From Martinezella lusitana (lineage in GTDB: Bacteria > Pseudomonadota > Alphaproteobacteria > Rhizobiales > Rhizobiaceae), in contig NZ_JACHBG010000005.1 of NCBI RefSeq assembly GCF_014207095.1, positions 1 through 64,000 of the forward strand: 64,000 nucleotides of DNA, in the 5' to 3' direction. Shown piece after piece: positions 1 through 9,927 of this stretch. Under the pieces are notes generated by a model. The model worked only from the letters and a program-made list of their open reading frames with translations. It was not told the DNA's origin and did no database searches. Made by a program: the position numbers and the translations under genes. Every line of letters begins with the position of its first letter. Within the stretch, counting starts at the first letter, position 1.

Positions 1-30
1 ATTGATGCTGGCCTCCATTCCAGCATCAAT
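1..30. terminator. Perfect 11-bp hairpin at window edge
   Basis: Positions 1-11 and 20-30 form a perfect inverted repeat (ATTGATGCTGG / CCAGCATCAAT) with an 8-base loop. It lies downstream of the minus-strand peptidase gene and could be its terminator or that of a gene left of the window. No clear T tract is visible, so the call is uncertain. Confidence 0.4.
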
Positions 31-148
31 GATCAATCACAAATCTGCTGATTTGGGAATCCCGCAACGATTCCGATAAGAAATGATCCGCTCTAGTCGC
101 CAAAGTTGACATCTGGCGACTGACTTTTTCTGCATCGAAACACTAAAA

Positions 149-2212
149 TCAGGCCGCAAGGCCCTTCTTCTTCAGCATGGCATCCGGGCTCGGCAGCTTG
201 CCGCGGAAGGCCTTGTAGGTCTCTTCCGGGTCGATCGAGCCGCCAACGGAATAGATGTTGGCCTTCAATTTTGCGGCCATGTCCGCATTGAAGGCATCGC
301 CGGTTTCCTCGAAGGCGGCGAAGGCGTCAGCGTCGAGCACTTCCGACCACATGTAGGAATAGTAGCCAGCCGAGTAACCGTCACCGGCAAACACGTGCTG
401 GAAGTGCGGCGTCGCATGGCGCATCACGATCGATTTTGGCATGCCGATTTCGGCAAGCACTTCGCCCTGCACCACCATCGGGTCCTCGACCGGGCCGCGA
501 GTGTGGAAGGCCATGTCGACCAGCGCCGAAGACGTAAACTCGACCGTGTTGAAGCCGGCGTTGAAGGTGCGGGCCGCCAGAACCTTGTCGAGCAGCGCCT
601 GTGGAATCGGGGCGCCGGTCTCGTAGTGAACGGCATATTCCTTGAGAATGGCGGGCACCGTCAGCCAGTGCTCATAGAGCTGAGAGGGTAGCTCGACGAA
701 GTCGCGGGAAACGCCGGTGCCCGATACCGAGGGATAGGTGACGTTGGAAAGCATGCCGTGCAGGGCGTGGCCGAATTCGTGGAACAGCGTGCGCGCATCG
801 TCGATCGACAGCAGCGCCGGCTTGCCCTCCGCCGGCTTGGCGAAGTTGCAGACATTGTAGATAATCGGCAGTTCGCCGACATGGCCGTTCTTGAGCGGCA
901 GCTTGTGCTGCGACTGGAACGAGCTCATCCAGGCGCCGGAGCGCTTCGAGCTGCGGGCGAAATAATCGCCGAGGAACAGGGCGACAAGCTTGTCGGAACG
1001 ATCACGGATCTCGAAGACGCGCACGTCGGGATGATAGGCGGGAACGCCCTTCTGCTCCACAGCCTTGATCCCGAAAAGGCGACCGGCGACATCGAAGCAC
1101 GCGGCGATGATCTTCTCGAGCTGCAGGTAAGGCTTCAGCTCCGTTTCGGAGAAATCGAACTTCCGTGTCCGGATCTTCTCGGCATAGTGGCGCCAGTCCC
1201 AGGGCATGACCTCGTGATTGCGGCCCTCCTCAGTGATCAGCGCGGCGATATCCTTTTCTTCCTCGCCGGCACGAGCCGCCGCCTTCGACCATACGGCCAT
1301 CAGCAGATCATTTACGGCCGTCGGCGTCTTCGCCATGGTATTGTCGAGCTTCAGCTCGGCGAAGTTGGCATAGCCGAGCAGCTTGGCCTTCTCCGCCCGC
1401 AGTGCCAGCGTCTCGCGGATGATCTCGCGATTGTCCGTCTTGCCGCCATTGGCGCCGCGCGCCACCCAGGCGTTGAAGGCCTGCTCGCGCAGATCGCGGC
1501 GCTCCGATGAGGTCAGGAACGGCTCGATGATCGAGCGCGACAGGGTGACGGCATATTTGCCCTCGTCGCCGCGTTCGCGCGCTGCCGCCGCCATGGCGTC
1601 GCGCAGATAGTCGGGAAGGCCAACGAGGTCCGCTTCTTCCGACAGCAGGAGCGCCCAGCTCTTTTCATCGGCAAGCACGTTCTGCCCGAATTGCGTACCG
1701 AGACCGGCGAGCTTCTCGTTGATTGCGGAGAGCTGGTCCTGCTCCGCTTTCGGAAGCTTGGCACCCGCCTTGACGAAGCCCTTCCAGTGTCGCTCCAGCA
1801 CGCGGGTCTCTTCCAGCGTCAGGCCAAGCGTGTCACGGCTGTCCCACAGCGTATCGATGCGCGCGAAGAGCGCGGTATTCGTGCCGATCTTTGAATAATG
1901 CCGCGCCATCTTCGGCGCGATCTCACGCTCCAGCGCCTGAATGGTCTCGTTGGTATGCGCGCCAGCCTTATTCCAGAAAAGCGCCGAGATGCGCGACAGC
2001 CCATCTCCGGCCAGCTCAAGCGCAATCACCGTATTGGCGAAGGTCGGCGTTTGCGTGTCGGCAGCGATCGCATCGATCTCCGCCTCATGCGCGGCAAGCG
2101 CCGCATCGAAGGCAGCTGCAAAATCCGTATCCTTCACCGCGTCGAAACGCGGCAGCCCCTGATGTCCGGTCCATTCGATGAGCGCAGGATTGACGGCGGC
2201 AAGAGAAGACAT
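149..2212 (-). CDS. M3 family oligopeptidase (oligopeptidase A / Dcp type)
   Basis: Zinc endopeptidase of 687 residues, the usual length for the cytosolic M3A family that degrades short peptides, including signal peptide remnants. The zinc motif HEFGH is at residues 478-482 and the third ligand glutamate at about E507 (context DFVELPSQ). No signal peptide is visible, so it is probably cytoplasmic. ATG start. The gene stands alone on the minus strand; the next gene (LysE) is about 100 bp upstream and co-oriented. Whether it is OpdA/PrlC or peptidyl-dipeptidase Dcp cannot be settled by reading, so no symbol is given. Confidence 0.93.
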   Translation of the reverse strand: MSSLAAVNPALIEWTGHQGLPRFDAVKDTDFAAAFDAALAAHEAEIDAIAADTQTPTFANTVIALELAGDGLSRISALFWNKAGAHTNETIQALEREIAPKMARHYSKIGTNTALFARIDTLWDSRDTLGLTLEETRVLERHWKGFVKAGAKLPKAEQDQLSAINEKLAGLGTQFGQNVLADEKSWALLLSEEADLVGLPDYLRDAMAAAARERGDEGKYAVTLSRSIIEPFLTSSERRDLREQAFNAWVARGANGGKTDNREIIRETLALRAEKAKLLGYANFAELKLDNTMAKTPTAVNDLLMAVWSKAAARAGEEEKDIAALITEEGRNHEVMPWDWRHYAEKIRTRKFDFSETELKPYLQLEKIIAACFDVAGRLFGIKAVEQKGVPAYHPDVRVFEIRDRSDKLVALFLGDYFARSSKRSGAWMSSFQSQHKLPLKNGHVGELPIIYNVCNFAKPAEGKPALLSIDDARTLFHEFGHALHGMLSNVTYPSVSGTGVSRDFVELPSQLYEHWLTVPAILKEYAVHYETGAPIPQALLDKVLAARTFNAGFNTVEFTSSALVDMAFHTRGPVEDPMVVQGEVLAEIGMPKSIVMRHATPHFQHVFAGDGYSAGYYSYMWSEVLDADAFAAFEETGDAFNADMAAKLKANIYSVGGSIDPEETYKAFRGKLPSPDAMLKKKGLAA

Positions 2213-2309
2213 TCAGGGCATCCTTTCGACAGACATCTGATCGAAGCACGATATAAGGCTACCCCCGCCGAATTGGTATGGCGGGGCGAAACAAATTCAT
2301 TGAGGAGGA

Positions 2310-2951
2310 TCAGGCCTTGCGCCAGCCGAGCAGGCCCGGCGTTGCGTGCAGAAGCGCCTGCGCGGCAAATCCCATGAAGAGTACACCGGAACAGCGCACG
2401 ATCAGGCGCTCATGCGCGCGATAGAAGCGCCGCACGGCGCCCGCACCGATAATGCTGATGAGAATAATGTCGGCCGTTATGAAGCCGGCGAAGGAAACGG
2501 TCAGCAGCAGCGGCAGCGCGCTGAAGGTCAGTGCGCCGGCGGAACCTGCGACAAGGGCCGTGAAGGTCGCGAGCGCCACGGGATATCCCTTCGGATTGGT
2601 AACTCCGAAGATCAGGCCGCGGCGGAAGGGGCGATCGACATTGATAAGCGCTTGGCCGTCACCCTTCGGCTTGGCTGTCACGGCATTCCAGCCGATCCAG
2701 GCAAGATAGAAGCCGCACATCAGTCCAAGCAGATCGAAGACGAAGGTGCCGATGGTCTTGGCGCCGACGATGGCGATCAATGCAAGCGTCGACCAGATGA
2801 GGTCGCCCAGCAGGTGGCCGCTGACGAAGAATGCGCCGGCCTTGCGTCCCTGCCCCGCCCCGATGCCGAGCAGCGCCAGAAAGGCGGGACCAGGAATCAG
2901 CACATAAAACAGCGCCGCTAAAAAAGCGCCGACAACAAGCGATTGTGTCAT
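2310..2951 (-). CDS. LysE family exporter
   Basis: Membrane protein of 213 residues. It has the LysE/RhtB signature near the N terminus (IPGPAFLALLGIGAGQGRKAG at residues 19-39, with hydrophobic flanks) and about six hydrophobic segments. The family exports amino acids such as lysine, homoserine or threonine; the substrate here is unknown. It is transcribed divergently from a MarR-type gene 160 bp away, so that regulator may control it (inference). A second LysE paralogue lies at 5995-6636. Confidence 0.9.
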   Translation of the reverse strand: MTQSLVVGAFLAALFYVLIPGPAFLALLGIGAGQGRKAGAFFVSGHLLGDLIWSTLALIAIVGAKTIGTFVFDLLGLMCGFYLAWIGWNAVTAKPKGDGQALINVDRPFRRGLIFGVTNPKGYPVALATFTALVAGSAGALTFSALPLLLTVSFAGFITADIILISIIGAGAVRRFYRAHERLIVRCSGVLFMGFAAQALLHATPGLLGWRKA

Positions 2952-3048
2952 GAGCGGGGATCCTTACTGCTGATCGCGCGAGAGTAGCAACATCCCAGAT
3001 CCGGTCAAGTTGCCGTTCTTTTGTGACGGAAGAAGACGTTGTGTTCAT

Positions 3049-3112
3049 ACGCTTAAACCAATAAGAACGTGGTTGGGGCCCCAAAATGAAAAGCGTAGGT
3101 AGGGAAACGCTT
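3049..3112. promoter_or_regulatory. Repeated ACGCTTA sites, possible MarR operator
   Basis: ACGCTTA occurs at 3049-3055 and again at 3107-3113. The second copy forms an inverted repeat with AAGCGT at 3091-3096 (AAGCGT-N10-ACGCTT). These sites sit directly ahead of the MarR gene in the gap shared with the divergent LysE exporter, where autoregulatory MarR operators normally lie. Operator function is inference. Confidence 0.4.
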
Positions 3113-3595
3113 ATGAACAGCAGGATTAATACGGATTCGCTCGCTTTTCTTGTGAGCGATTGCGCCCGTTTGATCAGGACGGCCTTCGAGCGACGCATTC
3201 TTGTCGCTGGGCTCGGTCTGACGGCGGGCGAAGCAAGAACCTTGATGCAGGTCGCCGCCATCAACGGCAGCCGGCAACTCGACATCGCCTCCCGGATGGG
3301 GCTGGAGCCGATGACAGTCAGCGCCTTTCTGGACAAGTTGCAGGCTCGAGGCCTGATCGAGCGTCAGCCCGATCCACTCGACCGTCGCGCCAAAAGGATC
3401 GTGCTTTCGGAATCGGCCCAGGCCAAGCTGCAGCAGATCGACAGGGAAGTCTGCGAGGTCGAACGCAACGCGACGCAAGGCTTCGATCAAGGACTGCAAC
3501 TGCAGTTGCATGATGCGCTCTGCGCATTCCGCAGCAATCTGCAGAAGGTCGAAGTGCCGACAGAGATCGAGCGCGAACTGAGGCCGGTGGACTAA
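3113..3595 (+). CDS. MarR family transcriptional regulator
   Basis: Winged-helix regulator of 160 residues. The central part reads as a MarR domain: helix-turn-helix around RQLDIASRMGLEPMTVSAFL, then the wing LIERQPDPLDRRAKRIVLSE with the typical D-x-R-x-x-R pattern. I chose ATG 3113 rather than the in-frame ATG at 3086. AGGGA lies 7 bases upstream of 3113, while 3086 has no ribosome site and the candidate operator lies between the two. It is divergent from the LysE exporter and may repress it. It converges with argG across a shared hairpin. Confidence 0.85.
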   Translation: MNSRINTDSLAFLVSDCARLIRTAFERRILVAGLGLTAGEARTLMQVAAINGSRQLDIASRMGLEPMTVSAFLDKLQARGLIERQPDPLDRRAKRIVLSESAQAKLQQIDREVCEVERNATQGFDQGLQLQLHDALCAFRSNLQKVEVPTEIERELRPVD

Positions 3596-3626
3596 GCACC
3601 AGCAGCCTTGTCGTTTCGGCAAATAA

Positions 3627-3657
3627 AAACCCGCCTCTGGTGACCAGAGGCGGGTTT
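3627..3657. terminator. Bidirectional terminator between MarR gene and argG
   Basis: Perfect 14-bp stem (3627-3640 with 3644-3657) and a 3-base loop, flanked by A-rich sequence on the left and TTTCTT on the right. It works for the plus-strand MarR gene and, with TTTTTATTT on the minus strand, for argG. Confidence 0.85.
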
Positions 3658-3674
3658 CTTCATTTCAACGGCAC

Positions 3675-4898
3675 TTACTTCGACAGGTTGCGCTTGCCGA
3701 GCGTGCGCAGACGCAGCGCGTTGAGCTTGATGAAGCCGGCCGCATCCTTCTGGTCGTAGGCGCCCTGGTCGTCCTCGAACGTCACCAGCTTGTCGGAATA
3801 GAGCGACTTCGGGCTTTCGCGGCCGATGGTCATGACATTGCCCTTGTAGAGCTTCAGCGTCACTTCGCCTTCGACATGCTCCTGGCTCTTGTCGATCAGG
3901 GCCTGCAGCATTTCGCGTTCCGGCGAGAACCAGAAGCCGTAGTAGATCAGCTCGGCATAGCGCGGCATCAGCTCGTCCTTGAGGTGCGCGGCACCGCGAT
4001 CGAGCGTGATGGATTCGATGGCGCGATGGGCTGCGAGCAGGATCGTGCCGCCGGGGGTCTCGTAAACGCCGCGCGACTTCATGCCGACGAAGCGGTTCTC
4101 GACGAGGTCGAGACGGCCGATGCCGTTGTCGCGTCCATATTCGTTCAGCTTCGCAAGCAGGGTTGCCGGGCTCAGGCGCTGACCATTGATCGAAACGGCA
4201 TCGCCCCTTTCGAAGCCGACCTTGATGACCGTGGCCTTGTCGGGAGCGGCTTCCGGCGAAATCGTGCGCATATGCACATATTCCGGGGCTTCCTGCGCCG
4301 GATCTTCTAGAACCTTACCTTCGGAGGAGGAGTGCAGCAGGTTGGCGTCGACGGAGAACGGCGCTTCGCCCTTCTTGTCCTTGGCAACCGGAATCTGATG
4401 CTTTTCGGCAAATTCGAGCAGGTCGGTGCGGCTCTTGAACGACCAGTCGCGCCAGGGGGCGATGATCTTGATGTCCGGGTTCAGTGCATAGGCCGAAAGT
4501 TCGAAGCGAACCTGGTCGTTGCCCTTGCCGGTGGCGCCATGCGCGATGGCGTCGGCGCCGGTCTTCTTGGCGATCTCGATCAGATGCTTAGAGATCAGCG
4601 GACGGGCGATCGACGTGCCGAGCAGATAGACGCCTTCATAAACGGCATTGGCGCGGAACATCGGGAAGACGAAATCGCGCACGAACTCTTCGCGCACGTC
4701 CTCGATGTAGATTTCCTTGATGCCGAGCAGTTCGGCCTTCTTGCGCGCCGGCTCCAGCTCTTCGCCCTGCCCGAGATCGGCAGTGAAGGTCACAACTTCG
4801 GCGCCCAGCTCCGTCTGCAGCCACTTCAGGATAATCGAGGTGTCGAGGCCGCCGGAATAGGCGAGAACGACTTTCTTCACGTCTTTATGTGATGCCAT
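3675..4898 (-). CDS. argG: Argininosuccinate synthase
   Basis: Joins citrulline and aspartate with ATP to give argininosuccinate, the penultimate step of arginine synthesis. The 407-residue length is normal for the family. Near the start is the P-loop-like ATP site ([12 protein letters not shown]), followed by typical motifs such as [10 protein letters not shown] and the residues around [11 protein letters not shown] chose ATG 4898 (MASHKDVKK), which matches homologues; an in-frame upstream start would add 14 unlikely residues. Monocistronic, with a strong terminator downstream. Confidence 0.98.
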   Translation of the reverse strand: MASHKDVKKVVLAYSGGLDTSIILKWLQTELGAEVVTFTADLGQGEELEPARKKAELLGIKEIYIEDVREEFVRDFVFPMFRANAVYEGVYLLGTSIARPLISKHLIEIAKKTGADAIAHGATGKGNDQVRFELSAYALNPDIKIIAPWRDWSFKSRTDLLEFAEKHQIPVAKDKKGEAPFSVDANLLHSSSEGKVLEDPAQEAPEYVHMRTISPEAAPDKATVIKVGFERGDAVSINGQRLSPATLLAKLNEYGRDNGIGRLDLVENRFVGMKSRGVYETPGGTILLAAHRAIESITLDRGAAHLKDELMPRYAELIYYGFWFSPEREMLQALIDKSQEHVEGEVTLKLYKGNVMTIGRESPKSLYSDKLVTFEDDQGAYDQKDAAGFIKLNALRLRTLGKRNLSK

Positions 4899-5077
4899 GA
4901 TGAGTTCCGTTTCAACGCGAGCCAGGGGAGAGGCCCGCAAACCTGTATCGCGGAACTTTTAGCGAGATTATCGTGAGGCGCAAGGGGAAGCGCTGCTTAG
5001 GCCCCTCGGCGAGTTTGACACCTCCTCGCAAAGCGCCATATTCGGCACCGAGTAAGCACTGCCGGGAGGGCACGCCT

Positions 5078-5932
5078 TTGACCGATATTCAAGACATTTT
5101 CAGGAAATCCAATGTTGCCGTCGTCACCGGCGGCGCCTCTGGCATCGGCTTGGCCGCTGCGAAATACTTCGCCTCGCTCGGCATGAGCGTCGTCATCGCC
5201 GACCTCGGCGGTGATCGGCTGGCCCAGGCGGCGACCGCACTCAAGGCGATCGCGGGCGAAGAGCATGTACTGGCCGTCGAGACCGACGTCGCGAGCAAGG
5301 AAGCGCTAGAAGCACTGGAGCGTGCGGTCCTGCAGCGCTTCGGCCGCGTGCATGTGCTGATGAACAATGCCGGCATCGGCCCGGAAACCTCGATCTTCAG
5401 CGCCCAGGCCGGCTGGGATGCCATCCTCGGCGTCAATCTGCTCGGTGTCATCAACGGCACGCGCGTCTTCGGACCCAGCATGCTGGCCCATGGCGAACCG
5501 GGCGTCATCATCAACACCGGCTCGAAGCAGGGCATCACCACACCTCCCGGCAATCCCGCCTATAATGTCTCCAAGGCCGGCGTGAAGGTCTTCACCGAAG
5601 CGCTGCAACACGAATTGCGCAACACGGTAGGCGCCAAGATTTCGGCCCATCTCCTTATTCCCGGCTTCGTCTTCACGGGTCTGACCAAGGGCGAGCGCAC
5701 GGAAAAGCCCGCCGGCGCCTGGACGCCGGAGCAGACGGTCGAGTTCATGGTGGAAAGCCTGAAGCAGGGCGATTTCTACATCCTCTGCCCGGACAACGAC
5801 GTCGCCCGACCTGTCGATGAACGCCGCATGCTCTGGGCGGCCGGCGATATCGTCGAGAACCGCCCGCCGCTGTCGCGCTGGCATGCGGACTATGCCGATC
5901 AATTCAAGGCATTCCTCGAAAAGAAGGATTGA
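5078..5932 (+). CDS. SDR family oxidoreductase
   Basis: Short-chain dehydrogenase/reductase of 284 residues. The NAD(P)-binding motif TGGASGIG is close to the N terminus, NNAG follows near residue 95, and the catalytic Y-x-x-x-K occurs as YNVSK. The best start is TTG 5078 with GGGAGG at 5064-5069; an in-frame ATG at 4973 would add about 35 unconvincing residues. The substrate is not predictable. It precedes a LysE exporter by about 60 bp on the same strand and the two may be co-transcribed. Confidence 0.88.
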   Translation: MTDIQDIFRKSNVAVVTGGASGIGLAAAKYFASLGMSVVIADLGGDRLAQAATALKAIAGEEHVLAVETDVASKEALEALERAVLQRFGRVHVLMNNAGIGPETSIFSAQAGWDAILGVNLLGVINGTRVFGPSMLAHGEPGVIINTGSKQGITTPPGNPAYNVSKAGVKVFTEALQHELRNTVGAKISAHLLIPGFVFTGLTKGERTEKPAGAWTPEQTVEFMVESLKQGDFYILCPDNDVARPVDERRMLWAAGDIVENRPPLSRWHADYADQFKAFLEKKD

Positions 5933-5994
5933 TTTGCAATCCACCGAAAGCCGGATAGAAAAAGCCAATCCCTTCCGGCTTTCGGAGCATTCCC

Positions 5995-6636
5995 GTGGAC
6001 TTCATACCCAGCCTGCCGACCCTTCTTGCCTTTTCCGCAGCGAGCCTGCTGCTGGCGATGACGCCCGGCCCCGACATGACGCTGTCGATCAGCCGCGCGC
6101 TGATGCAAGGCAAAAAGGCAGCGCTTTTCGTGGTGCTCGGCACTACGCTCGGCGTTGTCGTCCACACCTGCTTGGTGGCCTTCGGCATCTCGGCACTGAT
6201 TACGGCCTCGCCGGTTGCCTTCACGATCCTGAAGACAGGCGGCGCTGCCTATCTGCTTTGGCTGGCGATCCAGGCAATCCGCTTCGGCTCCAGCCTTTCG
6301 GTCAAGAAGGTCGATGCGGTCGCCGGAACGCCGCTCGCCAACATCTCCAACGGCTTCTGGGTCAACCTGCTGAACCCCAAGGTCATCATCTTCTTCATGA
6401 CCTTCCTGCCGCAGTTCGTGACCGCCGGCGATCCCGCCGTCACCCACAAATTACTCTTTCTCGGCTTTTTCTTCATCGTCATCGGCATGCCGGTGAACGC
6501 GCTCGTCGTTCTTGCCGCCGATGGCCTGTCGTCCTGGCTGCAGCGTAACCGCGGCGTGATGCGCGGCCTCGACTATACCTTTGCCGGCGTCTTCTCGATA
6601 TTCGCGGTAAAGATCTTCTTCACTCAGTCTCGCTGA
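5995..6636 (+). CDS. LysE family exporter
   Basis: Six-helix exporter of 213 residues with a clear LysE motif (MTPGPDMTLSISRALMQGKK) and the conserved N-x-LNPK segment (WVNLLNPKVIIFFMTFLPQF). GTG start with CGGAG upstream. Substrate unknown; probably amino acid efflux. Its 3' end overlaps the convergent membrane protein gene by 17 bases. Confidence 0.9.
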   Translation: MDFIPSLPTLLAFSAASLLLAMTPGPDMTLSISRALMQGKKAALFVVLGTTLGVVVHTCLVAFGISALITASPVAFTILKTGGAAYLLWLAIQAIRFGSSLSVKKVDAVAGTPLANISNGFWVNLLNPKVIIFFMTFLPQFVTAGDPAVTHKLLFLGFFFIVIGMPVNALVVLAADGLSSWLQRNRGVMRGLDYTFAGVFSIFAVKIFFTQSR

Positions 6637-7036
6637 GAATTGGATGGCGGCCGGCGATCAGCCAGTAGACGGTGGCGCAGGCCGCGCCAAGGAAGGCAAA
6701 GCAGACCGCGATCGTAATCAGATTGAGGGTCTGCAGCTTCTCCATGGCGCCGGAAATCAATATGGACGCCACAGCCGACAGCACCGCACCATAGATCGCA
6801 TACCCGGGCCAGCGACGGACTCCACGCCATTCCATGATGGGAATGACGATAAGCGATGGCAAAATGCTGACGATCATTGCAGCCTTGGTCATCTCGATGG
6901 TGAGAGCGATAAGCTCCGGTACCCCGCTTCCCGGCAGAGTATAGGCAGCCACGCAGGCCAACACGAAACCCATCAGAGCGCAGGCGGCGAGATAGCCCCA
7001 TAGGAGCCTGATCGGCCTGCGCAGTCCAAGGAGCAT
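6620..7036 (-). CDS. Small four-helix membrane protein, unknown function
   Basis: 138 residues with four hydrophobic segments (about residues 10-32, 42-64, 75-97 and 104-128) and short polar ends. I do not recognise a family. It lies 5 bp downstream of rlmN on the same strand and probably shares its transcript. The 3' end overlaps the convergent LysE gene by 17 bp. Confidence 0.75.
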   Translation of the reverse strand: MLLGLRRPIRLLWGYLAACALMGFVLACVAAYTLPGSGVPELIALTIEMTKAAMIVSILPSLIVIPIMEWRGVRRWPGYAIYGAVLSAVASILISGAMEKLQTLNLITIAVCFAFLGAACATVYWLIAGRHPILSETE

Positions 7037-7041
7037 CGACC

Positions 7042-8277
7042 TCAGTCCTCGCCGTGATTGGCGATCATCATGGCTTCGAAGGCCAACCGCTCAGTCTTGC
7101 GCATGCGTTCCGATTCCGACTTCAGCTGACCGCAAGCCGCGAGAATGTCGCGCCCGCGTGGCGTGCGGATTGGAGAGGCATAACCGGCCGAATTGATGAA
7201 ATCGGCGAACTTTTCGATCTGCTCCCAGTCGGAACACTGATAGTTCGTGCCGGGCCAGGGGTTGAAGGGGATCAGATTGATCTTGGCCGGAACGCCCTTC
7301 AGCAGCTGGATCAGCCCCTTGGCATCCTCGAGGCTGTCGTTGACGCCCTTCAGCATCACATATTCGAAGGTGATGCGCCGCGCATTCGAGAGGCCGGGAT
7401 AGGCGCGGCACGCATCCATCAACTCTTTCAGAGGATACTTCTTGTTGATCGGCACCAGCATGTCGCGCAGGTCGTCACGCACGGCATGCAGCGAAATCGC
7501 CAGCATGACGCCGATCTCATCGCCGGTGCGATAGATTTCCGGCACGACACCCGAAGTCGAAAGGGTGATGCGGCGCTTCGACAGCGACAGGCCGTCACCA
7601 TCGGATGCGATCAGCAGCGCTGTCTTGACGCTGTCGAAATTATAGAGCGGCTCGCCCATGCCCATCATGACGATATTGCTGACCTTGCGTCCCTCGGCTG
7701 GCATGACGGTGCCCTGCGGCGCTTCGCGGTCCGGAAAATCGCCGAGCCGGTCGCGCGCCAAGAGCAGCTGCGACAGGATTTCTTCCGCCGTCAGGTTGCG
7801 CACAAGCCGCTGCGTGCCGGTGTGACAGAAGGAACAGGTGAGTGAACAGCCGACCTGGCTGGAAATGCAGAGCGTGCCGCGGCCTTCTTCCGGAATGTAG
7901 ACGGTCTCGACTTCGACGGGACGACCTGCGCCGCGCGGCGGGTAGCGCAGCAGCCACTTGCGGGTGCCGTCGTTGGAAACCTGCTCCTCGACGATCTCGG
8001 GGCGCGCGATGGTGAAATGCGTCTTCAGCATCTCGCGCATGTCCTTCGAGACATTCGCCATCGCGTCGAAATCGGAGACGCCCCGCACGTAGATCCAGTT
8101 CCAGAGCTGGCTGACGCGCATCTTGATCTGCTTGTCGGCAACGCCCTTTTCCCTGAGGGCAGCCGCCATTTCCTCGCGCGTCAGGCCGATCAGCGACGGT
8201 TTTGGCACCAGCTCGACCGGCTGAGATACCGGCATCGGCTTGAGCTTGGAGGGTGTTATGACATCGGTGGCGGACAT
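7042..8277 (-). CDS. rlmN: 23S rRNA (adenine2503-C2)-methyltransferase, dual tRNA activity
   Basis: Radical SAM enzyme that methylates A2503 of 23S rRNA and A37 of some tRNAs. The iron-sulfur cluster motif C-x3-C-x2-C is at C144, C148 and C151 ([13 protein letters not shown]). GEPLYN and the C-terminal methyl-accepting cysteine (ILAACGQL) are also present. ATG 8277 gives 411 residues, a normal rhizobial length; an in-frame start 22 codons upstream adds an unconvincing tail. It is followed after 5 bp by a small membrane protein gene. Confidence 0.97.
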   Translation of the reverse strand: MSATDVITPSKLKPMPVSQPVELVPKPSLIGLTREEMAAALREKGVADKQIKMRVSQLWNWIYVRGVSDFDAMANVSKDMREMLKTHFTIARPEIVEEQVSNDGTRKWLLRYPPRGAGRPVEVETVYIPEEGRGTLCISSQVGCSLTCSFCHTGTQRLVRNLTAEEILSQLLLARDRLGDFPDREAPQGTVMPAEGRKVSNIVMMGMGEPLYNFDSVKTALLIASDGDGLSLSKRRITLSTSGVVPEIYRTGDEIGVMLAISLHAVRDDLRDMLVPINKKYPLKELMDACRAYPGLSNARRITFEYVMLKGVNDSLEDAKGLIQLLKGVPAKINLIPFNPWPGTNYQCSDWEQIEKFADFINSAGYASPIRTPRGRDILAACGQLKSESERMRKTERLAFEAMMIANHGED

Positions 8278-8480
8278 ACGATCATTCCAACGGTTCACAT
8301 CGGCGATGCCGCAAAAGCTGACGAAAGCTGCGGATGCGGGCAAGGCACGGAAATCTGAAGATTCATGCGGCGGCCGGGCAAGCTATCTTCAAGCTGTCTG
8401 CCGGACACCTGCTATTGGCGCGGCCTTTAGCATTAATTTCCGCTCGCGTCATCCCTTTCCCTCAAAAGCAAAGGTTGACC

Positions 8481-8513
8481 TCAAAAGCGAAAGGCCGGTC
8501 GACATGACCGGCC
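8481..8513 (-). terminator. Probable terminator of the IalB-like gene
   Basis: GGCCGGTC (8493-8500) pairs with GACCGGCC (8506-8513) around a 5-base loop. The minus strand continues with a T-rich TTTCGCTTTTGA. It sits 60 bp after the stop of the minus-strand gene. A second small hairpin, GGATCAC/GTGATCC, lies at 8541-8560. Confidence 0.6.
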
Positions 8514-8574
8514 CCAATCACTGAATTCGCAGCACCGGGAGGATCACATTGCCGTGATCCCTCGATCCTCGATC

Positions 8575-9138
8575 TCATTTGCAGCCTTCGATCTTCTTCA
8601 GAGCAGCGCTGACACCCTTCAGAGAGTAGGTGTAGGAAGTCGCAGTTCCCTTCTTCGAAGTCGCGGTAACCTTCAGAGAATGGCCGGATTTCAGCGCCGC
8701 CACCAGGGCCGGCTCCTGCGCAGCATTCTCAACCCAGGCGCCCTTGTCCTTCGTGAACATCACAAAGGTCTTGTTGTCGATGACGACGTTGACCTTGGAA
8801 TTCTCTTTCAGCGGATATCCCATCATAGCCTGCGGCTCGTAGGAAATGTTCTGGCCCGGACGCTGCGAGACGATGAAGAAATTATCGCCATGGTCGATGC
8901 CCGAAGGCGGCGACTTTACCGTCGGTACCGAGAGAACATAGCAGACCTTGCCGCCGGCAGACTGATAGGAGTAGGCGCCCCAGGCGTCGAACTGCTGGAT
9001 GGGCGTGGGAGCCGTGGGGGCTGCTGCTGCTGCTGCCGCTGGTGCCTGCGTCTGCTTCGGCTTCTTGGTCTGCGCGGACGCGATGCCGGTGCCGGCCAGA
9101 ACGAGCGAGAGGGCGATTGCGAAGCTTTTTACAAACAT
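8575..9138 (-). CDS. Invasion-associated locus B (IalB) family secreted protein
   Basis: 187-residue precursor with a signal peptide (MFVKSFAIALSLVLAGTGIASA), then a low-complexity linker (KKPKQTQAPAAAAAAAPTAPTP) and an IalB-like beta domain (residues about 50-187) ending in GCK. IalB proteins are periplasmic or outer-membrane proteins first linked to erythrocyte invasion in Bartonella; in rhizobia their role is unknown. ATG 9138 is favoured because the signal peptide starts there. Monocistronic. Confidence 0.85.
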   Translation of the reverse strand: MFVKSFAIALSLVLAGTGIASAQTKKPKQTQAPAAAAAAAPTAPTPIQQFDAWGAYSYQSAGGKVCYVLSVPTVKSPPSGIDHGDNFFIVSQRPGQNISYEPQAMMGYPLKENSKVNVVIDNKTFVMFTKDKGAWVENAAQEPALVAALKSGHSLKVTATSKKGTATSYTYSLKGVSAALKKIEGCK

Positions 9139-9471
9139 GTTTTCCTGCCGATTTTGTGCGGTCCAGAGCTCATGGCGATTCGATTGACGCACGCCGATGC
9201 TCGTGAGCTGCCCTATTTTGACTTTATTCAGGTTACCAAACCGTCAACGCAGCACTGACCTCTCTCGGCTCCGTTCCATTTCAATCCAGGTGTCGAACGG
9301 AGCTTGAAACGCATCAGAAGGAATTGGAAAACCCGGATGGCGAAATACCACCCTACAGTTTAGATTTAAGACAGAAAGATTCGGGCAAGAATTTGACCTC
9401 GCTAAAATCAGGGGGGCCTCATAAAGGTCTGGAAACCCGAGAGGAATCAGATCGCCCCCATAAAGCGGCCA
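9139..9471. other. 333-bp intergenic region
   Basis: This is the upstream region of the IalB-like gene and lies downstream of the DUF1232 gene. No convincing RNA gene, repeat or reading frame is visible. The minus-strand promoter of the IalB-like gene must lie near 9150-9240, but I cannot fix its boxes with confidence. Confidence 0.5.
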
Positions 9472-9861
9472 CTAAACCGTCTTCATGGCCTCCGGTCCAT
9501 TCTCCAAAGCCCGGTCGGCGGCGTCATAGTGCTCCTGGCGGATATGACCGCGGATCATGCTGAAGGCGAGCGTCAGCACGGCCACATCGTCCGTATAGCC
9601 GATGACGGCGAAGAAATCGGGAATGATGTCGACAGGCATGACGAAATAGCCGAGCGCCGCCAGCAATATGCCGCGGACACGGGTCGGCATCTGCGGGTCG
9701 AGCGCGCAATAGAAGGCGGCAACGACGTCGCGGGAAAAGGGAATGTGGCGAGCCGCCTTCCGCAGGGTCGGCCAGAACTTTCTGCGCACCGACTTTTCCT
9801 GCTCTTTCTGGGTCTCTTCGTCACCAGGCATCAGGATTTCCCCGTACTTGATGTCATCCAT
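9472..9861 (-). CDS. YkvA family (DUF1232) protein
   Basis: 129 residues. The C-terminal two-thirds match the DUF1232/YkvA pattern, with the core LGYFVMPVDIIPDFFAVIGYTDD flanked by helices; the family is predicted to be membrane associated and has no known activity. ATG 9861 is preceded by AGAGGTG on the coding strand. It is followed after 66 bp of upstream sequence by the pterin dehydratase gene in the same orientation. Confidence 0.85.
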   Translation of the reverse strand: MDDIKYGEILMPGDEETQKEQEKSVRRKFWPTLRKAARHIPFSRDVVAAFYCALDPQMPTRVRGILLAALGYFVMPVDIIPDFFAVIGYTDDVAVLTLAFSMIRGHIRQEHYDAADRALENGPEAMKTV

Positions 9862-9927
9862 TCCATTCACCTCTGTTCGTGCCCGTTGCCCGGACCGTGT
9901 AAACATATGGTGATCGCAGGGTGCGAT

